Of a stretch of DNA of 36,504 nt, positions 1 through 9,401 are shown in pieces. The stretch covers positions 1 to 36,504 of the forward strand of contig JACRLM010000016.1 in assembly GCA_016235255.1 (NCBI GenBank). The letters are read 5' to 3'. The number at the start of each line of letters is the position of its first letter. Within the stretch, counting starts at the first letter, position 1. The DNA comes from Nitrospinota bacterium (GTDB lineage Bacteria > Nitrospinota_A > UBA7883 > JACRLM01). Under the pieces are notes generated by a model. That model saw nothing but the letters and a program-made list of their open reading frames with translations. It did no database searches and was not told where the DNA came from. The position numbers and the translations under genes were made by a program.

Positions 1-121
1 AGGCTAAAGCGGGCTCCATGGGGGGCACAAAACAGTCGTTGTCTGAGCGCAAAGAGGCCGTCAATCCGCAATTACGGGGTAAATGATGGATCAAAACCAC
101 GATGCTGGAATTATGCAAAGG

Positions 122-243
122 TCTCCTTTACAAGGGGGAGTACGCCGAAGGCGGGAGGGGGTAATCATTGCGCGAAGTTACCGTGGATCGTTTACCACCC
201 CGTCGGCTTGCGCCGCTTTTTCCCCTCCTTATAAAAGGAGGGG
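122..243. repeat. MITE-like palindromic intergenic repeat
   Basis: Two arms face each other. The left arm (about 122-164) holds a CTCC...GGAG mini-hairpin followed by a G-rich block ending GGGGGTAA. The right arm (about 191-243) begins TTACCACCCC and ends in a CCCCTCC/GGAGGGG hairpin (222-228 with 237-243). The reverse complement of the right arm resembles the left arm imperfectly. This looks like a non-autonomous palindromic repeat, not a gene. The small ORF through it (83-415) overlaps the end of the lipoprotein gene and has no coding signature. Nothing else is recognised in 1-289. Confidence 0.5.
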
Positions 244-289
244 AAATGGCAGGGGCGCCGCTTGCCGCGCCCTCTTAGCGTTGCCCTTG

Positions 290-1969
290 TTACTGGGCGC
301 AACGAAAACCTCTAAGGTAGGACGTATCGGCCGGATTGAAGTCGACGCGGTCGGCCGCCCGGGCGTAGATAGATTGACGCTCCCACGACCCGCCGCGAAC
401 GATTTTCGTACCTGAGTCCACCACATTCTCAGGATCGTTCACCGGGCTTGTGGCATAGTAGTTCGCGTCATACCAGTCGCTCACCCATTCCCACATGTTC
501 CCCGCCATGTCATACAAACCAATCGAATTGGCAGCGTAATTCCCAACCGGCGCTGGGCCGCCGCCCACTGAAGTCGCCGCGTTATAACAGCCGCCTCCAT
601 TCCAAATGTTAGCCGTAGTGCAGTCTATATTGTCGCTCCCCGTGCCATACCGCACCACCTGCCCGCCGTTCCGGGCGGCGTATTCCCATTCCGCTTCCGT
701 CGGCAGACGTTTACCCTGAGCTGAACAATAGTCGGATGCGTTCTGCCATGTCACCTTCTCAACGGGATAAGTCGAAGTGTCCGCCGGAAGCGTCCCCTCG
801 TTCGCCTGCACAAACCACGATGGGTTGACCCCGCTGTTCCATGCCGTGTAATCCCCCTGCGTCACCTCCTTGGCGTCCATATAGAAAGTTGACACGCACA
901 CGTTATGCAGAAGCTCATCGACTTCTTCCCCCAACCAATTGTCCCCCATGTCAAAACAACCTCCGGTGACTAGAACCATGCCGGCGGGGGTTGATGAGCC
1001 GGCGGACGCCTGCGTGTACGCGCAACTGCCGTCATCCACTGTGGCCGTGGGATTGTAATTGCTGGCCGATTGGTTCGTGCATCCCCGATAAGTGCAATCC
1101 CCGGCGCTGGTGGCCTCGGGATTCCAATTGCTCCCCGATGGATCCATGCACCCCTCGATATTCAATATCGGCGACGGTATGTTTATCGCGCCAACGGTTA
1201 TCTGGCTGGCGTTTGTCCCATTGCCCAAAAACTCACCCGCCGCCGCGGGCAGGCCGAGCATGACGTCCTGATTGCGCCCTTCATTTATCTTCGTGTCGCT
1301 CAAGTCCCGCTCCAACCGGGCGATCACTTCCCGCAACTGGCCCGGTTCATATCCCCTGTTTGCCGACGATTGGGACAACGCCGCGAGTATCAGCCCATAC
1401 CGGGCAGAATCGCTGTTCGGATCGGACTGTTCGGAGCCGTTTGTCAAATCATCCGGGGTGACATGGGTGATGTCCACCCCCTCCAGCCCGAAGTTCGCGG
1501 CGATGTTCGCGTTTGCGTTGGTTATGGCGGCGGTCATGGACTCCCCGTCGTTTATCCTTTGCCTGGCCTGGGCGGTGGCGATGGTGGTGATGGCTGTCAC
1601 CGCCACATTCTCCCCTGCCGCAACGCCGTTTGAATACATAGCCTGAAGTTCCTTGCCGGCAAAATCCACCGTCACCCCTGTCGCCTCGTCCACATACGAC
1701 CCGCCGGAGACGGCGATCTCCACCGCCCCCGTGAAGGATTGGTTGAACGAGAATCTGCCGTCCGCCCCGGTGGTGGTCTGCGCCAGAACCGCGCCGCGCG
1801 TTCCGTCCGCGTTGAGTTGGTACACCGTCACCGTGCCGCCGATTATCGGTCCCTTGGAAGCGCGCCCGGTGATGGAAACTGACTGCGAAGATTGACCTGA
1901 AGATGACGAAGAGGTGGAGGAAGATTTGCCGCCGTCACACGCGGCAATAGCGCCAACGAAGATAAGCAA
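290..1969 (-). CDS. FGE-sulfatase-fold lipoprotein, putatively phase-variable
   Basis: Predicted lipid-anchored envelope protein of unknown role. A hydrophobic stretch ends in a lipobox-like IAAC. It is followed by a Ser-rich linker, a carboxypeptidase-regulatory-like beta domain (about residues 30-110), an Ala/Asn-rich helical region, two Cys-containing repeats of the form GC...NxNPxAT..G.C.Y, and a C-terminal formylglycine-generating-enzyme (SUMF1-like) domain with RLPTEAEWEYAAR, GLYDMAGNMWEWVSDWY and RGGSW. The cysteines equivalent to human FGE C336 and C341 are Ser and Ala here, so sulfatase activation is unlikely; this is probably a binding or structural version of the fold. The only in-frame start is a TTG at 1969, inside the hydrophobic core, which leaves no basic n-region. 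The better start is ATG at 2037 with GAGGGGG nine bases upstream, but it is one base out of frame across an AAGC repeat (1998-2029). Confidence 0.8.
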   Translation of the reverse strand: MLIFVGAIAACDGGKSSSTSSSSSGQSSQSVSITGRASKGPIIGGTVTVYQLNADGTRGAVLAQTTTGADGRFSFNQSFTGAVEIAVSGGSYVDEATGVTVDFAGKELQAMYSNGVAAGENVAVTAITTIATAQARQRINDGESMTAAITNANANIAANFGLEGVDITHVTPDDLTNGSEQSDPNSDSARYGLILAALSQSSANRGYEPGQLREVIARLERDLSDTKINEGRNQDVMLGLPAAAGEFLGNGTNASQITVGAINIPSPILNIEGCMDPSGSNWNPEATSAGDCTYRGCTNQSASNYNPTATVDDGSCAYTQASAGSSTPAGMVLVTGGCFDMGDNWLGEEVDELLHNVCVSTFYMDAKEVTQGDYTAWNSGVNPSWFVQANEGTLPADTSTYPVEKVTWQNASDYCSAQGKRLPTEAEWEYAARNGGQVVRYGTGSDNIDCTTANIWNGGGCYNAATSVGGGPAPVGNYAANSIGLYDMAGNMWEWVSDWYDANYYATSPVNDPENVVDSGTKIVRGGSWERQSIYARAADRVDFNPADTSYLRGFRCAQ

Positions 1970-1994
1970 TAAAACAGCTATTAAAGGATTACGT

Positions 1995-2029
<35 letters not shown>

Positions 2030-2106
2030 CGCAACATTGGTACCGTCCCCCTCAGATTTAGCCGTTATGGCGATTTAAGAAATTTGATTCAATTCAGGTT
2101 TCAGCC

Positions 2107-2136
2107 TTAATACCAGATAAATATTGATGTTGTCAA
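2107..2136 (-). promoter_or_regulatory. sigma-70-like promoter for the FGE-fold lipoprotein
   Basis: On the minus strand TTGACA (2136-2131) and TATTAA (2112-2107) are separated by 18 bases. They lie about 70 bases upstream of ATG 2037 and downstream of the M48 protease stop. Transcription would therefore cover the repeat and the GAGGGGG ribosome-binding site, which supports ATG 2037 as the intended start. Confidence 0.55.
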
Positions 2137-2195
2137 TAACTTAAAATACCTGGGTGCGAAAATGGAGCAATGCCAGGGATAAAAGGGGCGGCGGT

Positions 2196-3017
2196 TTAAA
2201 ACAACGGCTCGCCATATCCTTTTTTCGCGCCGCGTTCATACTCCGCCATCGCTTCCGGCATCACGCTTGTTATCTGATCTATCCGCGCCCCATGGACAGG
2301 ATGGGCGGAAAGAAAACCGCTTTTGCCCTCCGGCTCGGCGTTTTCCCCGTATTCCCTGAACCGTTCCCAGAACTTAACGGCCTCTCGCGGGTCATATCCG
2401 GCCCTGGCCATGTACAAGACACCCAGGTGATCGGCCTCAAACTCGTGGTACCTCGAATAAGGCAGGGTGAACACCACCGCAACACCCGCCCCGTATATTT
2501 TTCTTATCAGCTCCTTGACTCTTTCGTCAATGCCCAGCCCTTCGGCCAGAAACTCTTTCCCTGCGTCCGCCAGGTTAGCCTGGCTGAGCCTTTCGGCCCC
2601 GTGACGCGCCACGGCATGGGCGATCTCGTGCCCCATCACCGCCGCAAGCCCCGCCTCGTTTTCCGCGATCGGCAGGATGCCCGTGTTCACCGCGACCTTG
2701 CCCCCCGGCATGCAAAAAGCGTTGGGCGCTTCCGATTCGATAAGGTTGAACTCCCATTTCATCCCATCCGCTCCGCTCGCCACGGCTATGGCGCGCCCCA
2801 CCCTTTCAACAATTGAGATTAGCCTGGCGTCGCGCGAGATCCTCGATTTGGCGAGCACTTCACGGTATGTCTGCTCTCCGATGCTCTCTTCCTTTTGCTT
2901 GTCGATGAGGATAAGCTGCGGGCGCTTTGTCTCCGGGACCGTCGAACAGGAGATAAGCGGAACTAAAGCAAGAGCGGCGGTGACCAGCCGGAAAACAGGG
3001 CGACAGGTAACAGGCAT
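2196..3017 (-). CDS. M48-family metalloprotease, lipoprotein
   Basis: Predicted periplasmic, lipid-anchored zinc endopeptidase of the M48 family (relatives include BepA and LoiP, which act in envelope protein quality control). The N-terminus is a signal peptide ending in the lipobox LISC (Cys24). The HEIAH zinc motif lies at residues 130-134 and the third-ligand motif EFEADHLG at about 192-199. At 273 residues it fits compact single-domain M48 lipoproteins; it has no TPR region as in BepA. It reads divergently from the GGDEF gene across an 82-base gap and upstream of the FGE-fold lipoprotein, which has its own promoter. The substrate cannot be told from sequence. Confidence 0.9.
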   Translation of the reverse strand: MPVTCRPVFRLVTAALALVPLISCSTVPETKRPQLILIDKQKEESIGEQTYREVLAKSRISRDARLISIVERVGRAIAVASGADGMKWEFNLIESEAPNAFCMPGGKVAVNTGILPIAENEAGLAAVMGHEIAHAVARHGAERLSQANLADAGKEFLAEGLGIDERVKELIRKIYGAGVAVVFTLPYSRYHEFEADHLGVLYMARAGYDPREAVKFWERFREYGENAEPEGKSGFLSAHPVHGARIDQITSVMPEAMAEYERGAKKGYGEPLF

Positions 3018-3099
3018 ATTGATGGTAAATCCCGCCGTTTTAAGCTTACTTTGCCCTTTGTGATGAGTTATATTTATAACATAAAATCAAGCTTTTAGT

Positions 3100-5211
3100 G
3101 TGCCCATGGAACCAAAGCCCCTTAAGTCCCGCCCCGATGGGGCGCCTTCAGTGCTGCTGGTGGATGACGAGGAAGTTGTGCGAAAGTCGCTCACCCGCCT
3201 GCTGGAAAACGACGGGTACGCGGTCACAGCGTCCGCCAGCGGGGAAGAAGCGCTGAATCATGTGCGATCCACCTCCTTTGACGTGCTTTTATGCGATTAC
3301 AAAATGCCGGGGATGAACGGGCTTGAGACCTGCGCCGCCGCCAAGACATTAAGGCCGGACATGGCCTGCATCCTGATAACCGGCGCCGGGAGCGACCAGG
3401 TGATCATCGAAGCGTTCACCATGGGGAAGGTTGACCATTACCTGGCAAAACCCTTCTCCGGCGACGAACTGCGCAATGCCATGAGCTACGGGCTCAAGGA
3501 AGCGGGCTCCCGCTACATGACGCGGCGTTTTGGAGAAGAGCTAAGACGCAAGGTGGAAGAGGCCACCGGAGAATTGCTGGAAAAGAACCGGCTTTTGCGG
3601 CAAAGGGAGCAGGAGGCGGCCGCGCTAAACCAAAAGTTGCAGGAAGAGCACGAGCGTCTGTTAAAACTCAACGAAAAGCTGGGAACCCTTTCAGTGACCG
3701 ACGGGCTGACCTCCCTTTTCAACTTCCGGCATTTCACAAACCGGCTGGCGGAGGAATTCTACCGGGCGCGGCGGTATGGCGGGGCGCTGTCGCTTCTGAT
3801 GATAGACCTGGACGATTTCAAGCCTGTAAACGATGTGTTCGGCCACCTTGCGGGGGACGAAGTCCTGAAAAGCATCGCGGATATCCTGCGGACATCCAGC
3901 CGCACGGCGGACCTTGCGGCCAGGTATGGCGGGGAGGAATTCGCCATGGTGCTCCCGGAGGTGGGGCTGGACGGAGCCGCGCTTAGCGCCGAGCGCCTGC
4001 GCCAGGGCATAGCGGAGATGTCCGTCAATTTCTCCGGGGCGCAGATAAAGGTGACCGCCTCCATCGGCGTGGCGGCGCTGGACAGCGGCTCGATGAACGC
4101 CCCTCAGGACCTGGTAAAGTCCGCCGACCTGGCGCTGTATCACGCCAAGGAGACCGGGAAAAATTGCGTCGCCATTTTGAGGGACGGGCAGGTGCGGGCC
4201 ATGGGCAAGGAGAACATCATCACCGAAGGCTCCCGCGCCGGGATCCATGCGGTATTGGACAAGATGACTATGGAGGCGGAAAGCGCCGAAGAGGTGGCCG
4301 GTTATTTCACCAAGGCGCTCAAGGACGCGTTCACCGACAACGGGAGCGAGTTTTACATTTCCGTCAGGATTGCCGGCCCGTCCGGCGAAATGATGGAACG
4401 GGCTTCCATGGGATCATATTCCGGCTTCCACGACCTTCAGACGCTGGCGCGGGAAACAGCGCACAACCGCGTTCCCAAAATATATGATGATCCTAAGGAT
4501 CCGCTTTCGGCTTTCCCGGTACTGTCAGGCGGAAAAACAGCGGAGGGTGCGGGCTTGACCGGAGCGTTATTATTGAACCGGATACCTTCTTCGCTTGGAT
4601 TTCTTTCCAGGCTGGCAGCCGACCTTGGCGAAGCCCTTTGCGCCGTGGAAGAACGGCGGCAGGCCAAGGATCTGATCAACCGCCGGGAAGCGCTCGACGC
4701 ACTGCTTGGCGACACCGCCGGGGACGCTTCCAATGAAGAGGACTGGTGGGCGCCTCTGAAAAAACGGGGGGATCGGCTAAAGGAAATATTGGGGGCGCGG
4801 GGCGTGTGGGTATATACATTCAATCCGCCGGGCGTCTCCCTGAGCCTTGAGTCCGGCGAGGCTGTGACAGCTCCATTGGCGCGCAAACCAGACGCCTCCG
4901 GGAGCGTGGCCGAAAGAGTGTTCCACAGGATGTCCACCGGGACGACTGTGCTGCGGCGAAGGGAGCCGGAGTTGGAAGAAGCGTTCGCTTTGACGGGGCT
5001 TGCCATGCCATCGTTGCCCGCCGCCATCCGGCCTCTTTGGGGGGCCGGACACCTATGGGGCGCGCTGGTCCTCACGGAGCCTTATGGCGGAGCGTTCGCC
5101 GGAGGGATTGAAGACCTGGTGGAAGCTTTATGCCCCACTCTGCTTTTCATGATTTATAATGAACGTCGCCAAATTAACGGAAAAACATCCACGGAAAGAA
5201 AAAACGCTTGA
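3100..5211 (+). CDS. response regulator diguanylate cyclase (REC-coiled coil-GGDEF-GAF-like)
   Basis: Phosphorylation-controlled synthesis of cyclic di-GMP from two GTP. Residues 16-133 form a receiver domain with acidic pair D22-D23, phosphoacceptor D66 and K117. Residues 140-195 are a charged coiled coil. The GGDEF domain (about 196-360) has an active GGEEF signature at 277-281 and an RTAD inhibitory I-site at 268-271, exactly five residues upstream, so activity and product inhibition are both expected. The remaining 340 residues are not clearly assignable; they resemble one or two degenerate GAF-like sensory modules. The start is GTG 3100 or ATG 3106; neither has a strong ribosome-binding site. 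The stop codon overlaps the alaS start (TGATG), so translation of the two is probably coupled. Confidence 0.88.
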   Translation: MPMEPKPLKSRPDGAPSVLLVDDEEVVRKSLTRLLENDGYAVTASASGEEALNHVRSTSFDVLLCDYKMPGMNGLETCAAAKTLRPDMACILITGAGSDQVIIEAFTMGKVDHYLAKPFSGDELRNAMSYGLKEAGSRYMTRRFGEELRRKVEEATGELLEKNRLLRQREQEAAALNQKLQEEHERLLKLNEKLGTLSVTDGLTSLFNFRHFTNRLAEEFYRARRYGGALSLLMIDLDDFKPVNDVFGHLAGDEVLKSIADILRTSSRTADLAARYGGEEFAMVLPEVGLDGAALSAERLRQGIAEMSVNFSGAQIKVTASIGVAALDSGSMNAPQDLVKSADLALYHAKETGKNCVAILRDGQVRAMGKENIITEGSRAGIHAVLDKMTMEAESAEEVAGYFTKALKDAFTDNGSEFYISVRIAGPSGEMMERASMGSYSGFHDLQTLARETAHNRVPKIYDDPKDPLSAFPVLSGGKTAEGAGLTGALLLNRIPSSLGFLSRLAADLGEALCAVEERRQAKDLINRREALDALLGDTAGDASNEEDWWAPLKKRGDRLKEILGARGVWVYTFNPPGVSLSLESGEAVTAPLARKPDASGSVAERVFHRMSTGTTVLRRREPELEEAFALTGLAMPSLPAAIRPLWGAGHLWGALVLTEPYGGAFAGGIEDLVEALCPTLLFMIYNERRQINGKTSTERKNA

Positions 5212-7877
5212 TGAAGACTGAATCAAAAGTGATGAGTGGCTCGGAAGTGAGGCGCAAGTTCCTGGAATACTTCGCGGGAAAAGAACACGCGGCGGTGCGC
5301 TCCGCCCCCCTTGTCCCCGGCAACGATCCAACCCTGCTTTTCACCAACGCAGGGATGGTGCCTTTCAAGGACGTGTTCCTGGGAGTGGACAAGAGGCCGT
5401 ATAAACGGGCCGTGTCCGCCCAGAAATGCCTGCGCGTTTCCGGCAAGCACAACGACCTGGAGACTGTCGGCCGAACGGCGCGCCATCACACGTTTTTCGA
5501 GATGCTCGGCAATTTTTCCTTTGGGGACTATTTCAAGGAAAAAGCCATAGATCTGGCCTGGGAGTTCATGGCAAAAAACATGGAACTGCCGGTGGAGAAA
5601 CTCTATATAACCGTTTACAAGGACGACGACGACGCGGCGCGGATCTGGGAGAAAAACATCGGCATACCGGCCGGCAGGATATACAGGTTTGGCGAGAAGG
5701 ACAACTTCTGGTCCATGGGAGACACCGGCCCCTGCGGCCCATGCTCCGAGATACATTACGACCGGGGCGAAAAATATAAATGCGCCAACCCGAATTGCGG
5801 GATCGACTGTGAGTGCGACAGGTTTCTGGAGCTTTGGAACCTGGTATTCATGCAGTATAACCGCGACTCCGCAGGCAAGCTGACGCCGCTGCCAAATCCA
5901 AGCATAGACACAGGCATGGGGCTGGAGCGGCTTGTTTCCGTGATCCAGGGAAAGGACACAAACTTCGACACGGACCTGATTCTTCCCGTCATAAGGCACA
6001 TGGAAAGGATCGCGGAGCGCAAATACCCCGAAGATCCGAAATCCGATATCTCTTTTCGGGTGATAGGCGACCATGCCCGGGCGGTAACATTCCTGCTGGC
6101 GGACGGTGTGATGCCATCCAACGAAGGGCGTGGCTATGTGCTTCGGCGGATCCTGCGGCGGGCCTTGCGCCACGGCAGGATGCTCGGCGTAACGGAGCCT
6201 TTCGCCCACAAGCTGACGGACACCGTGATCGAAACGATGAAGGATGCCTATCCCGAACTTGCCCATCATGAGCGCGTGATCCGGGGGGTGACTTTGGCCG
6301 AGGAACAGGGCTTTGGGGCCACGCTCGAATACGGGATGAACCTTATCGCGGAGATGATAGAGGCCGCAAAGGCCAACACCGGCGGGATCATCCCCGGCGC
6401 CGAGGCGTTCAAGCTTTACGACACTTACGGATTCCCGATGGACCTGGCCGTGGAGATCGCCGTGGACGCCAACGTGTCCATAGACATGGCGGGATTCAAC
6501 GCGCAGATGACGGGCCAGCGTGAGAAAGCGCGCAAGTCCTGGAAGGGCGGGAGCGGCGAGGGGGAAATCAATCCGGTCTATAAAAAAGTTTCGGACGGCG
6601 TTCCGCCCACGGTGTTCCTGGGATACGAAAATCAGATCGCGAAGACCAAGGTCTTGGGAATAGTCAAAAAAGGCGAAGTGGCGGGAAGCGCTTCCGCGGG
6701 GGACGAGGCGGAGCTTCTTTTGGCGGCCACCCCTTTTTACGCCGAATCCGGCGGGCAGGTGGGCGATACGGGGATCATTTACCACGACTCGTTCCGGGCT
6801 GAGGTCTCCGGCGTTTCAAAGCCCGATGGCACTCACTGGTTCCACAAGGTCTCCATAATTTCCGGTTCCGTCAAACCACTGGACACTGTGACCGCCAAGA
6901 TAGACGGAGACCGGCGCGATGACGTGCGCAAGAACCACTCGGCCACACACCTTCTCCACGCCGCGCTGCGCCAGGCGCTCGGTTCGCACATAAAACAGGC
7001 GGGCTCGCTTGTGAGCGGCGAAAGGCTCCGCTTCGACTATACCCATTTCACCGCCCCCGCCCGGGAGGAGATCGAACGGGTGGAGCGGATCGTCAACGAG
7101 CGGGTGATGGAGAACATGCTGGTGAGCACGGAGGTGAAGGGGCTGGAGGAAGCCATGACCGCCGGGGCGACCGCGCTTTTCGGCGAGAAATACGGCGATA
7201 AGGTACGGGTGGTGACCATGGGAGGCTTTTCGCAGGAACTTTGCGGCGGAACCCATGTGAAAGCCACCGGGGACATCGGCCTTTTCCGGATCGTATCTGA
7301 AGGAGGCGTGGCCGCCGGGGTGCGCCGTATCGAAGCGGTGACCGGGCATGGAGCGCTCGACCAGGTCAAGCGGCTGGACCAGGAAATCGCCGCCGTGGCG
7401 GAGGCGTTAAAATCGCAGCCGTCAGGTCTGCCGGACAAAGTGAAAAAGTTGTCCGACCGGATGCGCGACCTTGAAAAGGAAAACAGGAAGCTCAAGGAAA
7501 AGCTGTTCTCCGGCAAAAGCGGCGGATCGGATGGTGACGCCGTGGAGGTGGATGGCGTGAAGGTGTTGGCCCAGGAACTCGACGGGGCGGACGCGGAGGC
7601 GTTGCGCTCTTTCGTGGACAGCCAGAAAAACCGCCTCGGCTCGGCTGTCATAGTGGCTGCGAGCGCCGTGGAGGGAAAGGCGATAATCACCGTGGGCGTC
7701 ACGGCGGACCTTGTTGGCCGGATTCAGGCCGGCAAGGTGGTAAAAGAGGTTGCCGCCATTGTGGGGGGCGGCGGAGGCGGCCGGCCGGATTTCGCCCAGG
7801 CCGGCGGAAAGAACCCGGAAAAGATCGGCGAGGCGGTTGAAGCCGCCGCTTCCATCGTCAAAAAACTTCTCGCGTAG
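5211..7877 (+). CDS. alaS: alanine-tRNA ligase
   Basis: Class II synthetase that charges tRNA-Ala with alanine in the cytoplasm and edits mischarged Ser/Gly. It is full length (888 residues from ATG 5211). The catalytic domain opens with RRKFLEYF and FTNAGMVPFKD, followed by the motif-2 region RHHTFFEMLGNFSFGDYF and GMGLERL. The editing/zinc domain shows HSATHLLH (about residue 576) and CGGTHV (about 678). A DHHA1 domain with a G-rich stretch VGGGGGGRPDFAQAGG is at the C-terminus. ATG 5211 overlaps the previous stop and has GGAAAGAA upstream; TTG 5208 and ATG 5232 (MSGSEVRRKFL, closest to the usual family start) are alternatives. Three bases separate its stop from the next gene. Confidence 0.97.
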   Translation: MKTESKVMSGSEVRRKFLEYFAGKEHAAVRSAPLVPGNDPTLLFTNAGMVPFKDVFLGVDKRPYKRAVSAQKCLRVSGKHNDLETVGRTARHHTFFEMLGNFSFGDYFKEKAIDLAWEFMAKNMELPVEKLYITVYKDDDDAARIWEKNIGIPAGRIYRFGEKDNFWSMGDTGPCGPCSEIHYDRGEKYKCANPNCGIDCECDRFLELWNLVFMQYNRDSAGKLTPLPNPSIDTGMGLERLVSVIQGKDTNFDTDLILPVIRHMERIAERKYPEDPKSDISFRVIGDHARAVTFLLADGVMPSNEGRGYVLRRILRRALRHGRMLGVTEPFAHKLTDTVIETMKDAYPELAHHERVIRGVTLAEEQGFGATLEYGMNLIAEMIEAAKANTGGIIPGAEAFKLYDTYGFPMDLAVEIAVDANVSIDMAGFNAQMTGQREKARKSWKGGSGEGEINPVYKKVSDGVPPTVFLGYENQIAKTKVLGIVKKGEVAGSASAGDEAELLLAATPFYAESGGQVGDTGIIYHDSFRAEVSGVSKPDGTHWFHKVSIISGSVKPLDTVTAKIDGDRRDDVRKNHSATHLLHAALRQALGSHIKQAGSLVSGERLRFDYTHFTAPAREEIERVERIVNERVMENMLVSTEVKGLEEAMTAGATALFGEKYGDKVRVVTMGGFSQELCGGTHVKATGDIGLFRIVSEGGVAAGVRRIEAVTGHGALDQVKRLDQEIAAVAEALKSQPSGLPDKVKKLSDRMRDLEKENRKLKEKLFSGKSGGSDGDAVEVDGVKVLAQELDGADAEALRSFVDSQKNRLGSAVIVAASAVEGKAIITVGVTADLVGRIQAGKVVKEVAAIVGGGGGGRPDFAQAGGKNPEKIGEAVEAAASIVKKLLA

Positions 7878-7880
7878 CCG

Positions 7881-8663
7881 ATGAAGACACTCATAATATT
7901 CGGCAAGGCCCCTGTGCCCGGATTTGTGAAGACCAGGCTTGCGTCGTCCACATGCCTGTCCGAGGAGCAGGTCTGCTCCGTTTACGAGGCGTTTTTAAAG
8001 GACATAGTATCGGTGGCCGCGTTGACCTCGGCGGAGACCATCCTGATAAGCTACACACCGGACGGGGAAGAAAAAAGGCTCCGGGACCTTATTCGCGGGC
8101 AAAACCTGGGGACCCGCAATGAAAGGCGTTTCGTATTCACCCCGCAGACCGGCGAAACCTATGCCGAACGGGTGGCGAACGCTTTTTCGGCCGCGGCCAA
8201 GTTCGAAGGCGAGGCGGTGGTGATGATCAGGACGGACGCTCCCGTGCTAAAGCCTGAAATAATAGACGGAGCTTTCGAGTTCATAATCTCCCGTTCCGGA
8301 GTCACCCTTGGGCCGAGCGGCGCCGGAAGCGTTTACCTGATAGGGCATCCCGGCGGGATGGCGCTGGATTTCTCCCGGGTGTTCACGGAAGGTTCGGAGA
8401 TAGAAAACCTTTTGGGCCAGGCCCGAGGCGGGAATATGCCGCTAAAGCTCCTTCCCGAGATACTGGACGTGACGCTGGAGGGGGAATTGATAACGCTCAT
8501 CGGCGTGATGCGCGCCCTTGCCTACCAGCGCAAGTTTGAAAGCCAGGTGTTCCCCATGAGCACTTTCAAGGTGATCGAGGACCTTGGGCTTGAAATAGTC
8601 CGATCCGGTGAAGATGGCTCAATAAAACAAATCGCCTTTTCCAAGAGTGTTCCCGCTTCGTGA
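7881..8663 (+). CDS. DUF2064 / TIGR04282-type glycosyltransferase
   Basis: Resembles the family called rSAM/selenodomain-associated transferase 1, a GT-A-like nucleotide-sugar transferase fold. The N-terminus MKTLIIFGKAPVPGFVKTRL is diagnostic (KxPxxGxVKTRL nucleotide-binding loop), and RTDAPVL corresponds to the conserved acidic D-x-P motif of the family. At 260 residues it is slightly longer than usual, with an extra C-terminal helix. It starts three bases after alaS and is probably co-transcribed with it. No radical-SAM partner or selenoprotein gene lies nearby, so the usual context of the family is missing and the acceptor is unknown. Confidence 0.8.
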   Translation: MKTLIIFGKAPVPGFVKTRLASSTCLSEEQVCSVYEAFLKDIVSVAALTSAETILISYTPDGEEKRLRDLIRGQNLGTRNERRFVFTPQTGETYAERVANAFSAAAKFEGEAVVMIRTDAPVLKPEIIDGAFEFIISRSGVTLGPSGAGSVYLIGHPGGMALDFSRVFTEGSEIENLLGQARGGNMPLKLLPEILDVTLEGELITLIGVMRALAYQRKFESQVFPMSTFKVIEDLGLEIVRSGEDGSIKQIAFSKSVPAS

Positions 8664-8702
8664 ACACGGCGGGCCGTCTCCAGGCTTTTACAGTGACACG
8701 CC

Positions 8703-9386
8703 ATGCCTGATGCGGTGGTGCTCCTCTCCGGCGGACTGGACTCGGCCACAACCCTTGCCTTCGCCAGAAGCGAAGGTTTCTCCGTTTACGCCATAAGTTT
8801 CGACTATGGGCAGCGCCACCGGGTGGAGCTTGAGCGCGGGGAACTGATCGCCAAAAACCTTGGCGCCGTGGAGCGCAAGGTGATCAAGGTGGACCTGGCG
8901 GCGATCGGCGGCTCGGCCCTCACATCGAACATCGCTGTGCCAAAGGCCGCCCCCGGATCTCCGGTGGCGGGGGGAGTGCCGGTAACGTACGTTCCGGCGC
9001 GAAACACCATTTTCCTCTCCCTTGCGCTAGGCTACGCCGAAACGCTGGGCACGGGGGACATCTTCATCGGCGTCAACGCGCTGGACTACTCCGGCTATCC
9101 GGACTGCCGCCCCGAGTACATAAGGGCTTTTGAGGCGATGGCAAACCTTGCCACAAAAGCGGCTGTGGAGGGAATTGTGCGGGTCCATGTGCGCACGCCG
9201 CTTATCAAAATGACAAAAAGGGAAATAATAGAAACGGGCGCAAAGCTGGGGGTGGACTTCTCGCTCACCGTGTCGTGCTACGATCCGGGCGTAAACGGCG
9301 AACCTTGCATGATGTGCGACTCTTGCCGCCTGCGCGCCAAGGGTTTTGCGGAAGCCGGGATGGCCGATCCGGCGTTAAAAAGCTGA
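8703..9386 (+). CDS. queC: 7-cyano-7-deazaguanine synthase
   Basis: Converts 7-carboxy-7-deazaguanine plus ammonia to preQ0 with ATP in queuosine biosynthesis (cytoplasmic). The PP-loop SGGLDS lies at residues 9-14. SFDYGQRH and the VPARNT loop are intact. The C-terminal zinc site is complete: C192, C202, C205 and C208 ([18 protein letters not shown]). Length 227 matches the family. It lies 39 bases after the DUF2064 gene. No queD, queE or queF is present in the window, so the pathway must be encoded elsewhere. Its end converges on the FmdB-like gene with 15 bases between. Confidence 0.95.
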   Translation: MPDAVVLLSGGLDSATTLAFARSEGFSVYAISFDYGQRHRVELERGELIAKNLGAVERKVIKVDLAAIGGSALTSNIAVPKAAPGSPVAGGVPVTYVPARNTIFLSLALGYAETLGTGDIFIGVNALDYSGYPDCRPEYIRAFEAMANLATKAAVEGIVRVHVRTPLIKMTKREIIETGAKLGVDFSLTVSCYDPGVNGEPCMMCDSCRLRAKGFAEAGMADPALKS

Positions 9387-9401
9387 ACCGGCCTGGATTG
9401 C

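Noticed and set aside
83..415. 110-residue plus-strand ORF at the left edge
   Set aside because: Passes through the palindromic repeat and overlaps the certain end of the lipoprotein gene; no ribosome-binding site.
5223..6785. 520-codon open frame antisense to alaS
   Set aside because: A mirror ORF produced by GC-rich codon use in alaS; no recognisable domain, and alaS on the other strand is certain.
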